A stretch of DNA of 64,000 nucleotides from NCBI RefSeq assembly GCF_011040495.1, contig NZ_CP049037.1, positions 62,001 through 126,000 on the forward strand. Reading direction: 5' to 3'. Origin of the DNA: Pseudohalocynthiibacter aestuariivivens (GTDB taxonomy: Bacteria; Pseudomonadota; Alphaproteobacteria; Rhodobacterales; Rhodobacteraceae). The notes beneath the pieces were generated by a model. It did no database searches. It was not told where the DNA came from and worked only from the letters and a program-made list of their open reading frames with translations. Position numbers and translations under genes: made by a program. Shown piece by piece: positions 28,761-37,212 of the stretch (its first letter is position 1; every line of letters starts with the position of its first letter).

Positions 28761-29546
28761 ATGAGCTATGAAACGCTGAGCGTTGAGATCGACGGGCGCG
28801 GTGTGGCGACCCTGTGGCTGGACCGTGCGGAGAAGCACAATGCGCTGTCAGCGCAGATGATCGCGGAGTTAACGCAGGCCGCAGGTGCGCTGGGCGGTGA
28901 CGATGCCGTGCGCGCCGTGGTGTTGGCGGCAAAGGGTCGGACATTCTGTGCGGGGGGTGATCTGGGCTGGATGCGCGATCAATTCACCGCCGAGCCCGCG
29001 GTGCGTTCGGTTGAGGCGGCCAAGCTGGCGCATATGTTGCAGGCGTTGAACACGCTGCCAAAGCCCTTGATCGGGCGGCTGCACGGTAATGCATTCGGCG
29101 GCGGCGTGGGCATGGCGAGTGTCTGCGATGTGGCCATCGGGGCCGATAGCATCACGATGGCGCTGACAGAAACACGGCTGGGCCTGATCCCGGCGACCAT
29201 TGGGCCCTATGTGGCGGCACGTATGGGCGAAGCCAAAGCGCGGCGCGTGTTCATGTCGGGACGTCGGTTCGACGCTGTCGAGGCAGTGCAATTGAACCTG
29301 TTGGCGCGGGCTGTTCCAGAGGGTGATCTGGATACGGCCATCGAGGCAGAAGTGACGCCCTATCTGAGCTGCGCACCAGAAGCCGTGGCGCGATCCAAGG
29401 CGCTATTGCGCGCGTTGGGCCCGCGCGTCGACGAAGATGTGATTGCGCATACGGTCGGCGAGTTGGCCAAGTGCTGGGAAGGCAGTGAGGCTCCCGAAGG
29501 GATCGGCGCGTTTTTCGACAAGCGCAAGCCGCGCTGGGCGGAGTGA
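28761..29546 (+). CDS. Methylglutaconyl-CoA hydratase (enoyl-CoA hydratase family)
   Basis: A 261-residue crotonase-fold protein that most likely hydrates 3-methylglutaconyl-CoA to HMG-CoA, filling the one remaining step between the carboxylase and HMG-CoA lyase. Visible motifs are LDRAEKHNALSAQM, AAKGRTFCAGGDLGWMR (oxyanion hole) and LHGNAFGGGVGMASVCDVAI, followed by TETRLGLIPATIGPYV. The assignment to this hydratase rather than another crotonase rests on the cluster. It ends the leucine operon. Confidence 0.88.
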   Translation: MSYETLSVEIDGRGVATLWLDRAEKHNALSAQMIAELTQAAGALGGDDAVRAVVLAAKGRTFCAGGDLGWMRDQFTAEPAVRSVEAAKLAHMLQALNTLPKPLIGRLHGNAFGGGVGMASVCDVAIGADSITMALTETRLGLIPATIGPYVAARMGEAKARRVFMSGRRFDAVEAVQLNLLARAVPEGDLDTAIEAEVTPYLSCAPEAVARSKALLRALGPRVDEDVIAHTVGELAKCWEGSEAPEGIGAFFDKRKPRWAE

Positions 29547-29591
29547 AACAGACGGCATACGCATGTTGCAAAATCCGTTGCGCAAGCCGAG

Positions 29592-30767
29592 CTATTGCTG
29601 AGAGGTAATGCCCGTCGTCGGCGGGATCATCCACTGTTCGCGCAGGGTGGCGTTAAGGCGCGGGACAAGCTGATGATGCGCCTGCGGGCTAACGTGGCAG
29701 AAGTCGATGTAGAGCGGGTCATCGCCGTCATATGCATGACTGAGATCAATGAATGAGATCCCGGCCTCGGTCGCATATGCGCGGATGAGCGGGTAAACGG
29801 CTGGATATTGCGCCAGTATTTCCTGCTTCAACGGCGGGAAGGTCAGGTGATCGAGGTGAGGTGCCCCCACTGATGCGACGGGCTGCAGGATGGCTACGAA
29901 TCGATCGCCCTTGCCATCTGCCAACGCATCTGCCGTTTTCCATGTCTCGACGATACGGCGGGCCACATGCCCGGCCGTTTCAGCAGAGTTGTCACAGAGG
30001 TACTGGGCATCAATAGATGTCTCTGAGGTCGGCTGAGGGCTGCGGGCGATGAGTTTCGTTAACAGGTCGGAAAGCTGACTGAAGGTACGGCTGAACGTCC
30101 ATTTCGCCTCTGCCTGCGCGCGCATCTGGACCAGTGCGGCACGAATCTGGCCCTGACGTTGGGTGCTTATCAAATCGCTGTCATGGCGACACCAATAGGC
30201 GATATCGTTGATGCCATCGTAGAAGGCGACCAACCTTTGTCACCCAGTATCAGGGCGCTGGATATAGGCGTTGGTGAGCATGGCCAGAGACTGCCGTGAG
30301 ATGTAGGCGGTCTCGCCGAGATTAACGGATGGCAGGCCATTAGATTGAGCAAAAACCGAAGGTATGGTGTTTGTGTCGTCTGTTCCCGTGCCCCACATTG
30401 TCGATCCACCAAAAAACCAGACCTCGGGGCCTTCAACGCGCGCGTCGGCTTGTATCGTTCGACGCAGGCCGTTTTCAACGGTCACGGTTTGACCCGCAAA
30501 ATCGTCCCGGCGCCAGACAATATAGTCGTAATAGGTCTGCTGTGGGCGCGCGGATTCCTCGAAGAGTGTCTTGGCCCAAGGCAGGTTTGCGTAGTTTGGC
30601 AGGCTTGCCAGATCGGGCAGCGCCTCTGGCTGCGCCCCGGTCGCAGTGCGTTTGAGCACGGCGATTGCGCCAGCCGACGTGTAAAGAAGAGGAGTGAGCA
30701 ACAGTAGCAGGCCCAACAGGAAGACCAGCACACAAAGATTCAAAAGACCTAGTTTGATCCAGCCCAT
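29592..30767 (-). pseudogene. SGNH-hydrolase-like membrane-anchored protein, interrupted by in-frame TGA
   Basis: Two collinear open segments in one frame (30767-30240 and 30239-29592) are separated only by a TGA at 30242-30240. The first half has a membrane helix (residues about 6-35) and block I FFGGSTMWGTGTDD. The second half has block III FYDGINDIAYW and block V DFCHVSPQAHHQL. The SGNH catalytic set is complete only if both halves are joined, giving about 391 codons. ATG 30767 has AAGG upstream. Either a point nonsense mutation or a sequencing error fits; both flanks stay in frame, so it is not a simple indel. Such proteins often deacylate or modify surface glycans, which is only a guess here. 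Confidence 0.75.
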
Positions 30768-30889
30768 TGAAACCTTGATACAGCATTGCGAGAAATTGGC
30801 ATTTGCACGGGGTTGACCGTACCAAAGCGCCATCATCCGATCAAGGTATGGTTTGCACTGGAAAAGCACGAGGATATACGCTCCACCCG

Positions 30890-30918
30890 TTGACCCCAAC
30901 TTGGGGCAGGGGTAGACA
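30890..30918 (+). promoter_or_regulatory. Candidate promoter of the complex I operon with palindrome in spacer
   Basis: TTGACC (30890-30895), a 17-base spacer and TAGACA (30913-30918) stand about 67 bases before the nuoA start. Inside lies the palindrome CCCCAA-C-TTGGGG (30894-30906), positioned between the two boxes where a repressor or activator could act. A second TTGACC further downstream has no -10 partner. Confidence 0.45.
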
Positions 30919-30984
30919 CGGATGCAGTCAACTTTGCCACTTGACCGCGCGTGTATAGACTGGCGCGCAGAAAAGGAGCCGCTC

Positions 30985-31350
30985 TTGGAAGAGATGTTGA
31001 GGGAATACCTCCCGATTCTCGTATTTTTGGCCATTGCCATCGGGCTTGGCGTTGTTCTGATCCTCGCTGCTGTGATCATCGCTGTACGCAATCCGGACTC
31101 GGAGAAAGTCAGTGCCTATGAATGCGGGTTCAATGCGTTCGATGATGCGCGGATGAAATTCGACGTGCGTTTCTATCTGGTGTCGATCCTGTTCATCATC
31201 TTTGATCTGGAAATTGCGATGCTGTTCCCGTGGGCGGTGGCCTTTCAGGACGTCAGCATGGTCGGGTTCTGGTCGATGATCGTATTCCTCGGGGTGTTGA
31301 CCATCGGGTTCGCCTATGAGTGGAAAAAGGGAGCTCTGGAATGGGAGTAG
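30985..31350 (+). CDS. nuoA: NADH-quinone oxidoreductase subunit A
   Basis: Small membrane subunit of complex I at the junction of peripheral and membrane arms. The 121-residue protein has three membrane helices, with the conserved [21 protein letters not shown] loop split across helices 1 and 2 ([10 protein letters not shown] is visible near 50). TTG 30985 is chosen because AAGGAG lies 6 bases before it and the length matches alphaproteobacterial NuoA; ATG 30994 is the alternative. It heads the nuo operon and overlaps nuoB. Confidence 0.95.
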   Translation: MEEMLREYLPILVFLAIAIGLGVVLILAAVIIAVRNPDSEKVSAYECGFNAFDDARMKFDVRFYLVSILFIIFDLEIAMLFPWAVAFQDVSMVGFWSMIVFLGVLTIGFAYEWKKGALEWE

Positions 31351-31874
31351 CAGTGGGCGCGAACCACGCGGGCGGCGACCGCGAGTATGCCACGCAAGAG
31401 CTGAACCGTGATTTGCAGGACAAGGGGTTCTTGCTGACCTCGACCGAGGACATCATCAACTGGGCGCGCACCGGGTCGCTGCACTGGATGACATTCGGTC
31501 TGGCCTGCTGTGCGGTTGAGATGATGCACACTGCGATGCCGCGCTATGATGTTGAACGGTTCGGCTTTGCACCACGTGCCAGCCCGCGCCAGTCGGACGT
31601 GATGATCGTCGCAGGGACACTGACGAACAAGATGGCCCCGGCGCTGCGCAAGGTTTACGACCAGATGCCAGAGCCGCGCTATGTGATCTCGATGGGGTCC
31701 TGCGCCAATGGTGGCGGTTACTATCATTACAGCTATTCGGTTGTGCGCGGCTGTGATCGGATTGTGCCGGTCGACATCTACGTGCCCGGCTGCCCGCCGA
31801 CCGCCGAGGCGCTGGTTTACGGAATTCTGCAGTTGCAACGGAAAATCCGCCGCACTGGCACGATTGTCCGCTGA
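31341..31874 (+). CDS. nuoB: NADH-quinone oxidoreductase subunit B
   Basis: Peripheral-arm subunit holding the terminal [4Fe-4S] cluster N2 that hands electrons to quinone. The 177-residue protein has all four ligands: Cys56 and Cys57 ([10 protein letters not shown]), Cys121 (MGSCANGGG) and Cys151 (VPGCPPTAE). The ATG overlaps the end of nuoA by 10 bases and has GGGAG 7 bases upstream. Confidence 0.97.
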   Translation: MGVAVGANHAGGDREYATQELNRDLQDKGFLLTSTEDIINWARTGSLHWMTFGLACCAVEMMHTAMPRYDVERFGFAPRASPRQSDVMIVAGTLTNKMAPALRKVYDQMPEPRYVISMGSCANGGGYYHYSYSVVRGCDRIVPVDIYVPGCPPTAEALVYGILQLQRKIRRTGTIVR

Positions 31875-31913
31875 GGCGGGCAATGCGCTGGAGCAGGCGA
31901 GGGGGATCAGAGA

Positions 31914-32522
31914 ATGAGTGACGCGCTAAACGAACTGGGCACGCATATCGAGCTGAAACGCAGCGATTGCGTGCTGGGTTGGGCCGTGACGCATGGCGAG
32001 CTGACCCTTGATGTGGCGTTGGCCAATATTGCCGGGCTGGTCGAGTTTCTGAAGACCGATCCGACCTGCCGGTTTTCGACACTGGTGGATATCACCGCCG
32101 TCGATCACCCCGAGCGGGCCAAGCGGTTCGATGTGGTCTACCATTTGCTCAGCATGTACCAGAACCACCGCATCCGTCTGCGCGTCGCGATACGCGAAGA
32201 AGACATGGTGGCGTCATTGGTGGATGTGCATCCATCGGCCAACTGGTTCGAGCGCGAAGTGTTCGACATGTATGGCATCCTGTTTTCCGGCCACCCGGAT
32301 CTGCGCCGCATCCTGACCGACTATGGGTTCCGTGGGTATCCGCTGCGCAAGGATTTCCCGACGACGGGCTATACCGAAGTGCGCTATGACGAGGCGCAAA
32401 AGCGCGTGGTCTATGAGCCGGTCAGTCTGGTGCAGGAATATCGCCAATTCGATTTCATGTCGCCGTGGGAGGGTGCTGAATACATCCTGCCGGGTGATGA
32501 GAAAGAGGAGGCGAAGGGCTGA
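31914..32522 (+). CDS. nuoC: NADH-quinone oxidoreductase subunit C
   Basis: The 30-kDa peripheral subunit of complex I, 202 residues, separate from NuoD. The family signature is visible near residues 104-130 ([20 protein letters not shown]), followed by [20 protein letters not shown]. It has no cofactor and links NuoB and NuoD to the rest of the arm. Its stop overlaps the start of a 55-codon membrane protein gene. Confidence 0.97.
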   Translation: MSDALNELGTHIELKRSDCVLGWAVTHGELTLDVALANIAGLVEFLKTDPTCRFSTLVDITAVDHPERAKRFDVVYHLLSMYQNHRIRLRVAIREEDMVASLVDVHPSANWFEREVFDMYGILFSGHPDLRRILTDYGFRGYPLRKDFPTTGYTEVRYDEAQKRVVYEPVSLVQEYRQFDFMSPWEGAEYILPGDEKEEAKG

Positions 32523-32689
32523 TGGAATTTATCGCGTGGCTGATCATCGCGGCGCTGTCGGTTATCCCGTTCCTGACGCTGCTGCCGCATTTCGGTGTGA
32601 ATAAGAACTGGGCCTTTGCCGCCATCATCCCGCTGGGCGCGCTGGTGCTGCTGTGGGTTCTGGCGATGAAGCTGAAGGAGCGTGGATGA
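32522..32689 (+). CDS. Small membrane protein between nuoC and nuoD (55 aa)
   Basis: A 55-residue open frame starting with an ATG that shares a base with the nuoC stop (TGATG). It has two hydrophobic helices: about 4-20 (AWLIIAALSVIPFLTLLP) and 31-50 (AFAAIIPLGALVLLWVLAMK), joined by HFGVNKNW and ending in LKERG. Tight coupling to the nuo genes and normal codon use support a real gene. Function unknown; a complex I accessory or assembly role is conjecture. Confidence 0.7.
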   Translation: MEFIAWLIIAALSVIPFLTLLPHFGVNKNWAFAAIIPLGALVLLWVLAMKLKERG

Positions 32690-32802
32690 TGGTTGTTTTT
32701 GGCTTGTTTGCGTTGGCAGGTACGGCGCTGATCGGGTTTGGGTTGTGCGAGGCGCGGATGCGCGTTGCGCGGGCTGAGACGCTGCGAAAGGATCGCAAAT
32801 GA
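32686..32802 (+). CDS. Tiny membrane protein between nuoC and nuoD (38 aa)
   Basis: A 38-residue frame with consecutive ATGs at 32686 and 32689, overlapping the previous stop and in turn overlapped by the nuoD start (AATGATGG). It has one hydrophobic helix ([19 protein letters not shown]) and a basic tail ([15 protein letters not shown]). GGAGCGTGG upstream can serve as ribosome site. The chain of overlaps argues for translation. No family recognised. Confidence 0.6.
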   Translation: MMVVFGLFALAGTALIGFGLCEARMRVARAETLRKDRK

Positions 32803-34022
32803 TGGACGGCTCCAAAGGTTTCGAAGACGCCCTGACCGGCGAACAGAAGATCCGCAATTTCAACATCAACTTTGGCCCACAGCACCCGGCGGCGCACGGC
32901 GTGTTGCGGTTGGTGCTGGAACTGGACGGCGAGATCGTCGAGCGGTGTGACCCGCATATCGGCCTGCTGCACCGTGGCACCGAGAAGCTGATGGAAAGCC
33001 GGACCTACCTGCAAAACCTGCCGTATTTCGACCGGCTGGATTACGTGGCCCCGATGAATCAGGAACATGCCTGGTGTCTGGCCATCGAAAAGCTGACCGG
33101 CGTCGAAGTGCCGCGCCGCGCGTCGCTGATCCGGGTGCTCTATTCCGAGATCGGTCGCATCCTGAACCACCTGCTGAACGTGACCACGCAGGCGATGGAT
33201 GTGGGCGCGCTGACGCCGCCACTTTGGGGCTTTGAAGAGCGTGAAAAGCTGATGTGTTTCTATGAGCGGGCCTGCGGCGCACGTTTGCACGCGGCCTATT
33301 TCCGCCCCGGCGGAGTGCATCAGGATCTGCCCGACGATCTGATCGACGACATCGAGACATGGGCCAATGAATTCCCCACCGTGCTGGCGGATATTGATGG
33401 GTTGCTGACCGAGAACCGCATTTTCAAGCAGCGGAATGCCGATATTGGCGTGGTCAGCGAGCAAGACGCGCTCGACTGGGGTTTCAGCGGCGTTATGGTG
33501 CGCGGTTCCGGCATGGCATGGGATCTGCGCAGGTCGCAGCCCTATGAATGTTATGACGAGTTCGAATTCCAGATCCCCGTCGGCAAGAACGGCGATTGCT
33601 ATGACCGCTATCTGGTGCGGATGGAGGAGATGCGCCAGTCGCTGCACATCATGCATCAGGCGATTGCCAAGCTGCGCGCGCCTGACGGCCAAGGTGACAT
33701 TCTGGCGCGCGGCAAGATTACTCCGCCCAGCCGCACCGACATGAAGACGTCGATGGAGGCTTTGATCCATCACTTCAAGCTCTACACCGAAGGGTTCCAC
33801 GTGCCTGAGGGCGAAGTCTATGCCGCCGTCGAGGCGCCCAAGGGCGAGTTCGGCGTTTATCTGGTCAGTGATGGCAGTAACAAACCCTACCGCGCCAAGA
33901 TCCGCGCGCCCGGGTTCCTGCATTTGCAGGCGATGGACTACATCGCAGGCGGGCACCAGTTGGCCGACGTGGCCGCGATCATCGGCACGATGGATGTCGT
34001 GTTCGGGGAGATTGATAGGTAA
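32799..34022 (+). CDS. nuoD: NADH-quinone oxidoreductase subunit D
   Basis: The 49-kDa subunit forming most of the quinone site next to cluster N2. The 407-residue protein has [20 protein letters not shown] near 20-40, with the conserved His pair region, [14 protein letters not shown], and the C-terminal [15 protein letters not shown] pair of ATGs at 32799 and 32802 could both start it. Its TAA overlaps a small hydrophobic frame downstream. Confidence 0.97.
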   Translation: MMDGSKGFEDALTGEQKIRNFNINFGPQHPAAHGVLRLVLELDGEIVERCDPHIGLLHRGTEKLMESRTYLQNLPYFDRLDYVAPMNQEHAWCLAIEKLTGVEVPRRASLIRVLYSEIGRILNHLLNVTTQAMDVGALTPPLWGFEEREKLMCFYERACGARLHAAYFRPGGVHQDLPDDLIDDIETWANEFPTVLADIDGLLTENRIFKQRNADIGVVSEQDALDWGFSGVMVRGSGMAWDLRRSQPYECYDEFEFQIPVGKNGDCYDRYLVRMEEMRQSLHIMHQAIAKLRAPDGQGDILARGKITPPSRTDMKTSMEALIHHFKLYTEGFHVPEGEVYAAVEAPKGEFGVYLVSDGSNKPYRAKIRAPGFLHLQAMDYIAGGHQLADVAAIIGTMDVVFGEIDR

Positions 34023-34153
34023 TGTTGAACAATATTGGATTGTCCGGTTTGGTATTTTTGGCTGCAGCAATTCCGGTCATTGCAAACCCTCCGGCTGCGG
34101 GATTGTTTTCACTCATGATGGCGCACTCTATCTCAATGGGTCTGGTGCAATGA
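34022..34153 (+). CDS. Small hydrophobic protein after nuoD (43 aa)
   Basis: A 43-residue frame whose ATG shares a base with the nuoD stop (TAATG) and whose TGA overlaps the next ATG (ATGA). Two hydrophobic stretches are present (IGLSGLVFLAAAIPVIA and AAGLFSLMMA). The coupling at both ends suggests real translation, though this could be a translational bridge rather than a functional protein. No family recognised. Confidence 0.5.
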   Translation: MLNNIGLSGLVFLAAAIPVIANPPAAGLFSLMMAHSISMGLVQ

Positions 34154-34851
34154 TTGCGCGTTTTCTCATCCTGACTTCTTTGATGGCGGCTCCCGCTCTT
34201 GCCGTGGATGCCGCGCGGATGGATGCACTGCTGGATGTGGCGCGGGCGCAGGGCTGTGTTATCGCCGATCTGGATGCGACGCTGAAGGCCGAAGGGTTCA
34301 CCGATGAGGTCGAAGCGAGTGCCATTATTGGCAAGCTAGAAGATGAACAGAAAGCCAGCCGCGTCGGACCATCCTTGCTGGTGCGTGGCGATGCCTGCAT
34401 GCAGGGAAGTGGGCCGACCGAGCTTGAGCGGTTCATGGCTGTGATGGGCCGTGGCGACAACTGTACCCAACCCGTGGATGGGCTGAACTACAAAATGGAA
34501 GGCTACGGCCTGACCCCGGCGCAAGTCGGACTGCTGCGCGAAGAGCTGGAAGGCAATGGCGAGGCGACCCTGTCCGCAGATGGCGAGAGTCTGCAAATCG
34601 AAGCGGCGCAATGCGCGGCGGCACAGGATTTGGCCCGTAGCATCACACCGGACCCTGAACAGGCGTTTCTTGCCTTTATGGCCAGCCACGATTGCCGCAT
34701 GGGAAAGCGTGATCAAAATTTGGAAATCGCCAATGCGGGTCTTGACCCGGTGGCGACGGATATCGTGATCGAAAAGCTGGTGAGCGAGGGGGCTGCGATC
34801 TATTACGGCCCCGATGAGAGCCTGATCGTTTTTAACGAGCATTGCCGGTAA
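34150..34851 (+). CDS. Secreted protein of unknown function in the nuo operon
   Basis: A 233-residue protein with a clear signal peptide (MIARFLILTSLMAAPALAVD). The mature part appears to repeat itself. A unit of about 70 residues recurs three times, each with a Cys near start and end and the pattern GCVIADLDATLKAEGF, NCTQPVDGLNYKMEGYGL and DCRMGKRDQNLEIANAGL followed by an I/L-rich helix and an SLLVRGDAC, SLQIEAAQC or SLIVFNEHC ending. The repeats are therefore a strong internal feature with two cysteines per unit. No function can be assigned. Confidence 0.75.
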   Translation: MIARFLILTSLMAAPALAVDAARMDALLDVARAQGCVIADLDATLKAEGFTDEVEASAIIGKLEDEQKASRVGPSLLVRGDACMQGSGPTELERFMAVMGRGDNCTQPVDGLNYKMEGYGLTPAQVGLLREELEGNGEATLSADGESLQIEAAQCAAAQDLARSITPDPEQAFLAFMASHDCRMGKRDQNLEIANAGLDPVATDIVIEKLVSEGAAIYYGPDESLIVFNEHCR

Positions 34852-34954
34852 CGGCACAACGAACATTCCCCGGTGTGCCGGGGGACACGGAAATGACATT
34901 CTACGGGTGAACGCCTCGCGTAAAGTGCCCGGCCTAAACAGGAGACTGCGCTAG

Positions 34955-36211
34955 ATGCTTCGCCGTCTGTATCACGACCAACCCGAGAGCTTTGCTTTCT
35001 CGCCCGCAAACCTGAAATGGGCTGAGGGGCAGATCACAAAATACCCCGAGGGCCGACAGGCCAGCGCGATTATTCCGCTGCTCTGGCGCGCGCAGGAACA
35101 AGAAGGCTGGTTGACCCGCCCCGCAATCGAAGGCGTCGCCGAGATGCTGGGAATGGCCTATATTCGCGCGCTCGAAGTGGCGTCGTTCTATTTCATGTTC
35201 CAGCTACAGCCGGTCGGATCGGTCGCCCATATTCAGGTTTGCGGCACCACGTCCTGCATGATCTGCGGGGCAGAGGATCTGATTGGTGTGTGCCGGGAAA
35301 AGATCGCACCCAAGCCGCATCAATTGAGTGCCGATGGCAAATTCAGCTGGGAAGAGGTGGAATGCCTCGGGTCCTGTGCCAATGCGCCGATGGCGCAAAT
35401 CGGCAAGGATTACTACGAGGATTTGACTGCCAAGCGCATGGGCGAACTCATTGACGAACTGGCAACCGGGGCCGTTCCGACGCCCGGACCGCAAAATGGT
35501 CGGTATGCCGCTGAACCGCTGAGCGGATTGACCAGCCTCAAAGAATTCGACAGCGGTCACACCAAGCATAACGCCAGCGTGCAACTGGCAAATGATATTG
35601 GCGATACGGTCAAGCGGATCGACGGTACCGAAGTGCCGATCCTGACACCGTGGCATGACAAGGGCGCGCGGCACCAGCCTGCGGCGCCTACGGTCAAGTT
35701 GCGCGAAACACCGGTGGACATCGTAGCCGAAAGCGCGCGTCTGGAGCCGGAAGATGCGGCCAAGGGCAAAGCGGCCAAGTCCAAGGGCAAACCCAAGCAG
35801 GACAACACCGCAGGGCCCGCCACCGCGCCGAAAACAGTCAAGGCCAAGAAACCGGCCCCGGCGCCAACCGCGTCGGCAAAAGCGCCCAAGATGAAAAAAG
35901 AAGTGGCTGGTACGCCCGACACGGGCACCAAGCCCGCCGCGCTGAAGGCCGCGCGAAAGGGTGGGGCGGACGACCTGAAGATGATCAAGGGCGTCGGGCC
36001 GAAGCTGGAAGCATTGCTCAATCGGCTTGGGTTCTACCATTTCGATCAGATTTCGAACTGGACCGCAGCAGAAGTGGCATGGGTCGATCAGAACCTCGAA
36101 GGGTTCAAGGGGCGCGTGAGCCGCGATAACTGGGTCGAACAGGCCCGTATTTTGTCTGAAGGTGGTGAAACGGAATTCGCCAACCGGGTAAAGAAGGGCG
36201 ACGTCTACTAG
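34955..36211 (+). CDS. nuoE: NADH-quinone oxidoreductase subunit E with long C-terminal extension
   Basis: The 24-kDa subunit with [2Fe-2S] cluster N1a. Of 418 residues, about 1-170 are the thioredoxin-like NuoE core with ligands Cys96, Cys101, Cys137 and Cys141. Residues 170-330 are a low-complexity linker rich in Lys, Ala and Pro. The last 80 or so form a separate domain: a helix-hairpin-helix-like [17 protein letters not shown], then FDQISNW, and [14 protein letters not shown]. This domain also occurs in the next gene's product and, from family knowledge, at the end of rhodobacterial ribosomal protein L21. Standard NuoE is only about 170-240 residues. Confidence 0.94.
   Translation: MLRRLYHDQPESFAFSPANLKWAEGQITKYPEGRQASAIIPLLWRAQEQEGWLTRPAIEGVAEMLGMAYIRALEVASFYFMFQLQPVGSVAHIQVCGTTSCMICGAEDLIGVCREKIAPKPHQLSADGKFSWEEVECLGSCANAPMAQIGKDYYEDLTAKRMGELIDELATGAVPTPGPQNGRYAAEPLSGLTSLKEFDSGHTKHNASVQLANDIGDTVKRIDGTEVPILTPWHDKGARHQPAAPTVKLRETPVDIVAESARLEPEDAAKGKAAKSKGKPKQDNTAGPATAPKTVKAKKPAPAPTASAKAPKMKKEVAGTPDTGTKPAALKAARKGGADDLKMIKGVGPKLEALLNRLGFYHFDQISNWTAAEVAWVDQNLEGFKGRVSRDNWVEQARILSEGGETEFANRVKKGDVY
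36071..36145 (+). repeat. Direct DNA repeat, copy 1 (in nuoE)
   Basis: This 75-base stretch, coding for the [15 protein letters not shown] part and on to VEQA, is found again at 36835-36909 with only two differing bases. The surrounding parts of the domain are much more diverged. Confidence 0.9.
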
Positions 36212-36258
36212 AAAATAACAAATACGCCGCGCGCCCGCGATAGGGAGAGGAAGAGAAA

Positions 36259-36969
36259 ATGATGACGGATGATGGAACGAATTGCAGCAAGACATGCTGG
36301 ATGATGGCCGCTGTGGCGGGTGTTGTCTTAGCGATCCTGTTGATGGCGGTTATCGGTCTTGGCTGGTTCTCCAGTCTTCTTCTGGGTGTGCTGGTTTTTG
36401 TGATCTGCGGCGTCTTTTTCCCCAAGCTCTTTTGCGGGAACGCCGCCTCGGGGGGCGCGCAGGCGACCCCGACGGCGCCCGCGTCCCGCGCGCCAGAGGT
36501 GAAACCCGCGGCCACGCCAGCAGCATCGCCCGTGCCTGACGCCCCGACGATGCCGATGGGGGATGCCGTGCCGCCGGCCGATGCCGCACCTGCCGACGCT
36601 ATCCCGCCGGATGCCGAGCCGGTCGTAGCGGCGCCTGCGGCCGCGCCACCTGCGGCAGCGGCTCCGGCAACATCGGCACCCGAAGCGCAAGCTCAGCCCG
36701 AAACGCTGAGTGCGGCGCGTGGCGGGAATGCGGACAATCTCAAACTGATAAAAGGCGTAGGGCCGAAGCTGGAAGCATTGCTGAACAAGATGGGCTTTTA
36801 CCACTTTGACCAGATCGCCGGATGGACCGCCAAGGAAGTGGCATGGGTCGATCAGAACCTCGAAGGATTCAAAGGGCGCGTGAGCCGCGATAACTGGGTC
36901 GAACAGGCCAAAACGCTGGCCGAGGGCGGCGAGACCGAATTTTCCAAACGCTCCAAGGGCAAGAAGTAG
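36259..36969 (+). CDS. Membrane-anchored protein sharing NuoE's C-terminal domain
   Basis: A 236-residue protein. It begins with a short Cys-containing segment (NCSKTCWMM) and two membrane helices (about 12-31 and 34-54, ending FPKLFCGN). A Pro/Ala-rich linker of about 100 residues follows. The last 75 residues or so repeat the NuoE tail ([38 protein letters not shown]). The architecture would tether this domain to the inner membrane beside complex I. AGGAAGAG precedes the ATG. No function known; DNA binding is suggested only by the helix-hairpin-helix-like motif. Confidence 0.82.
   Translation: MMTDDGTNCSKTCWMMAAVAGVVLAILLMAVIGLGWFSSLLLGVLVFVICGVFFPKLFCGNAASGGAQATPTAPASRAPEVKPAATPAASPVPDAPTMPMGDAVPPADAAPADAIPPDAEPVVAAPAAAPPAAAAPATSAPEAQAQPETLSAARGGNADNLKLIKGVGPKLEALLNKMGFYHFDQIAGWTAKEVAWVDQNLEGFKGRVSRDNWVEQAKTLAEGGETEFSKRSKGKK
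36835..36909 (+). repeat. Direct DNA repeat, copy 2
   Basis: Second copy of the 75-base stretch at 36071-36145 (73 of 75 bases identical, both differences silent). It lies in the domain shared by the nuoE product and this membrane protein. Confidence 0.9.
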
Positions 36970-36980
36970 GACGCGACGAC

Positions 36981-37205
36981 GTGAACCAACCCACCAGAGA
37001 TACCGAGCAAGCACATGGACGCCGTGCCGCACTGGTGATTGCACTGAGCGCGGCCTTCTGGATTGTGGCCGAGTTTGCCGGTGCAAAGTTGGGGTGGAGC
37101 CTGCGCATTCGCGCGCTGCTGACCATGTTCGCTGGAGCCGGGTTCGTTTGGGCGCTTTGGATGGTTTTTAATATCTGGCGTGCGCGCCAGGACAATCAGA
37201 GGTAG
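36981..37205 (+). CDS. DUF5337 family small membrane protein
   Basis: A 74-residue protein starting with GTG, with two membrane helices (about 17-36, [19 protein letters not shown], and 44-64, [19 protein letters not shown]) and a basic tail. I recognise it as DUF5337, a family seen in nuo operons of Rhodobacteraceae. Function unknown. It ends 7 bases before nuoF. Confidence 0.78.
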   Translation: MNQPTRDTEQAHGRRAALVIALSAAFWIVAEFAGAKLGWSLRIRALLTMFAGAGFVWALWMVFNIWRARQDNQR

Positions 37206-37212
37206 TGGCGGA

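Noticed and set aside
30240..30242. TGA in the SGNH-like gene as selenocysteine
   Set aside because: No selenocysteine-type family and no convincing stem-loop just after the codon; a mutation or read error is simpler.
32625..34070. 481-codon open frame antisense to nuoD
   Set aside because: nuoD is certain on the plus strand; the antisense product shows no domain and an unnatural composition.
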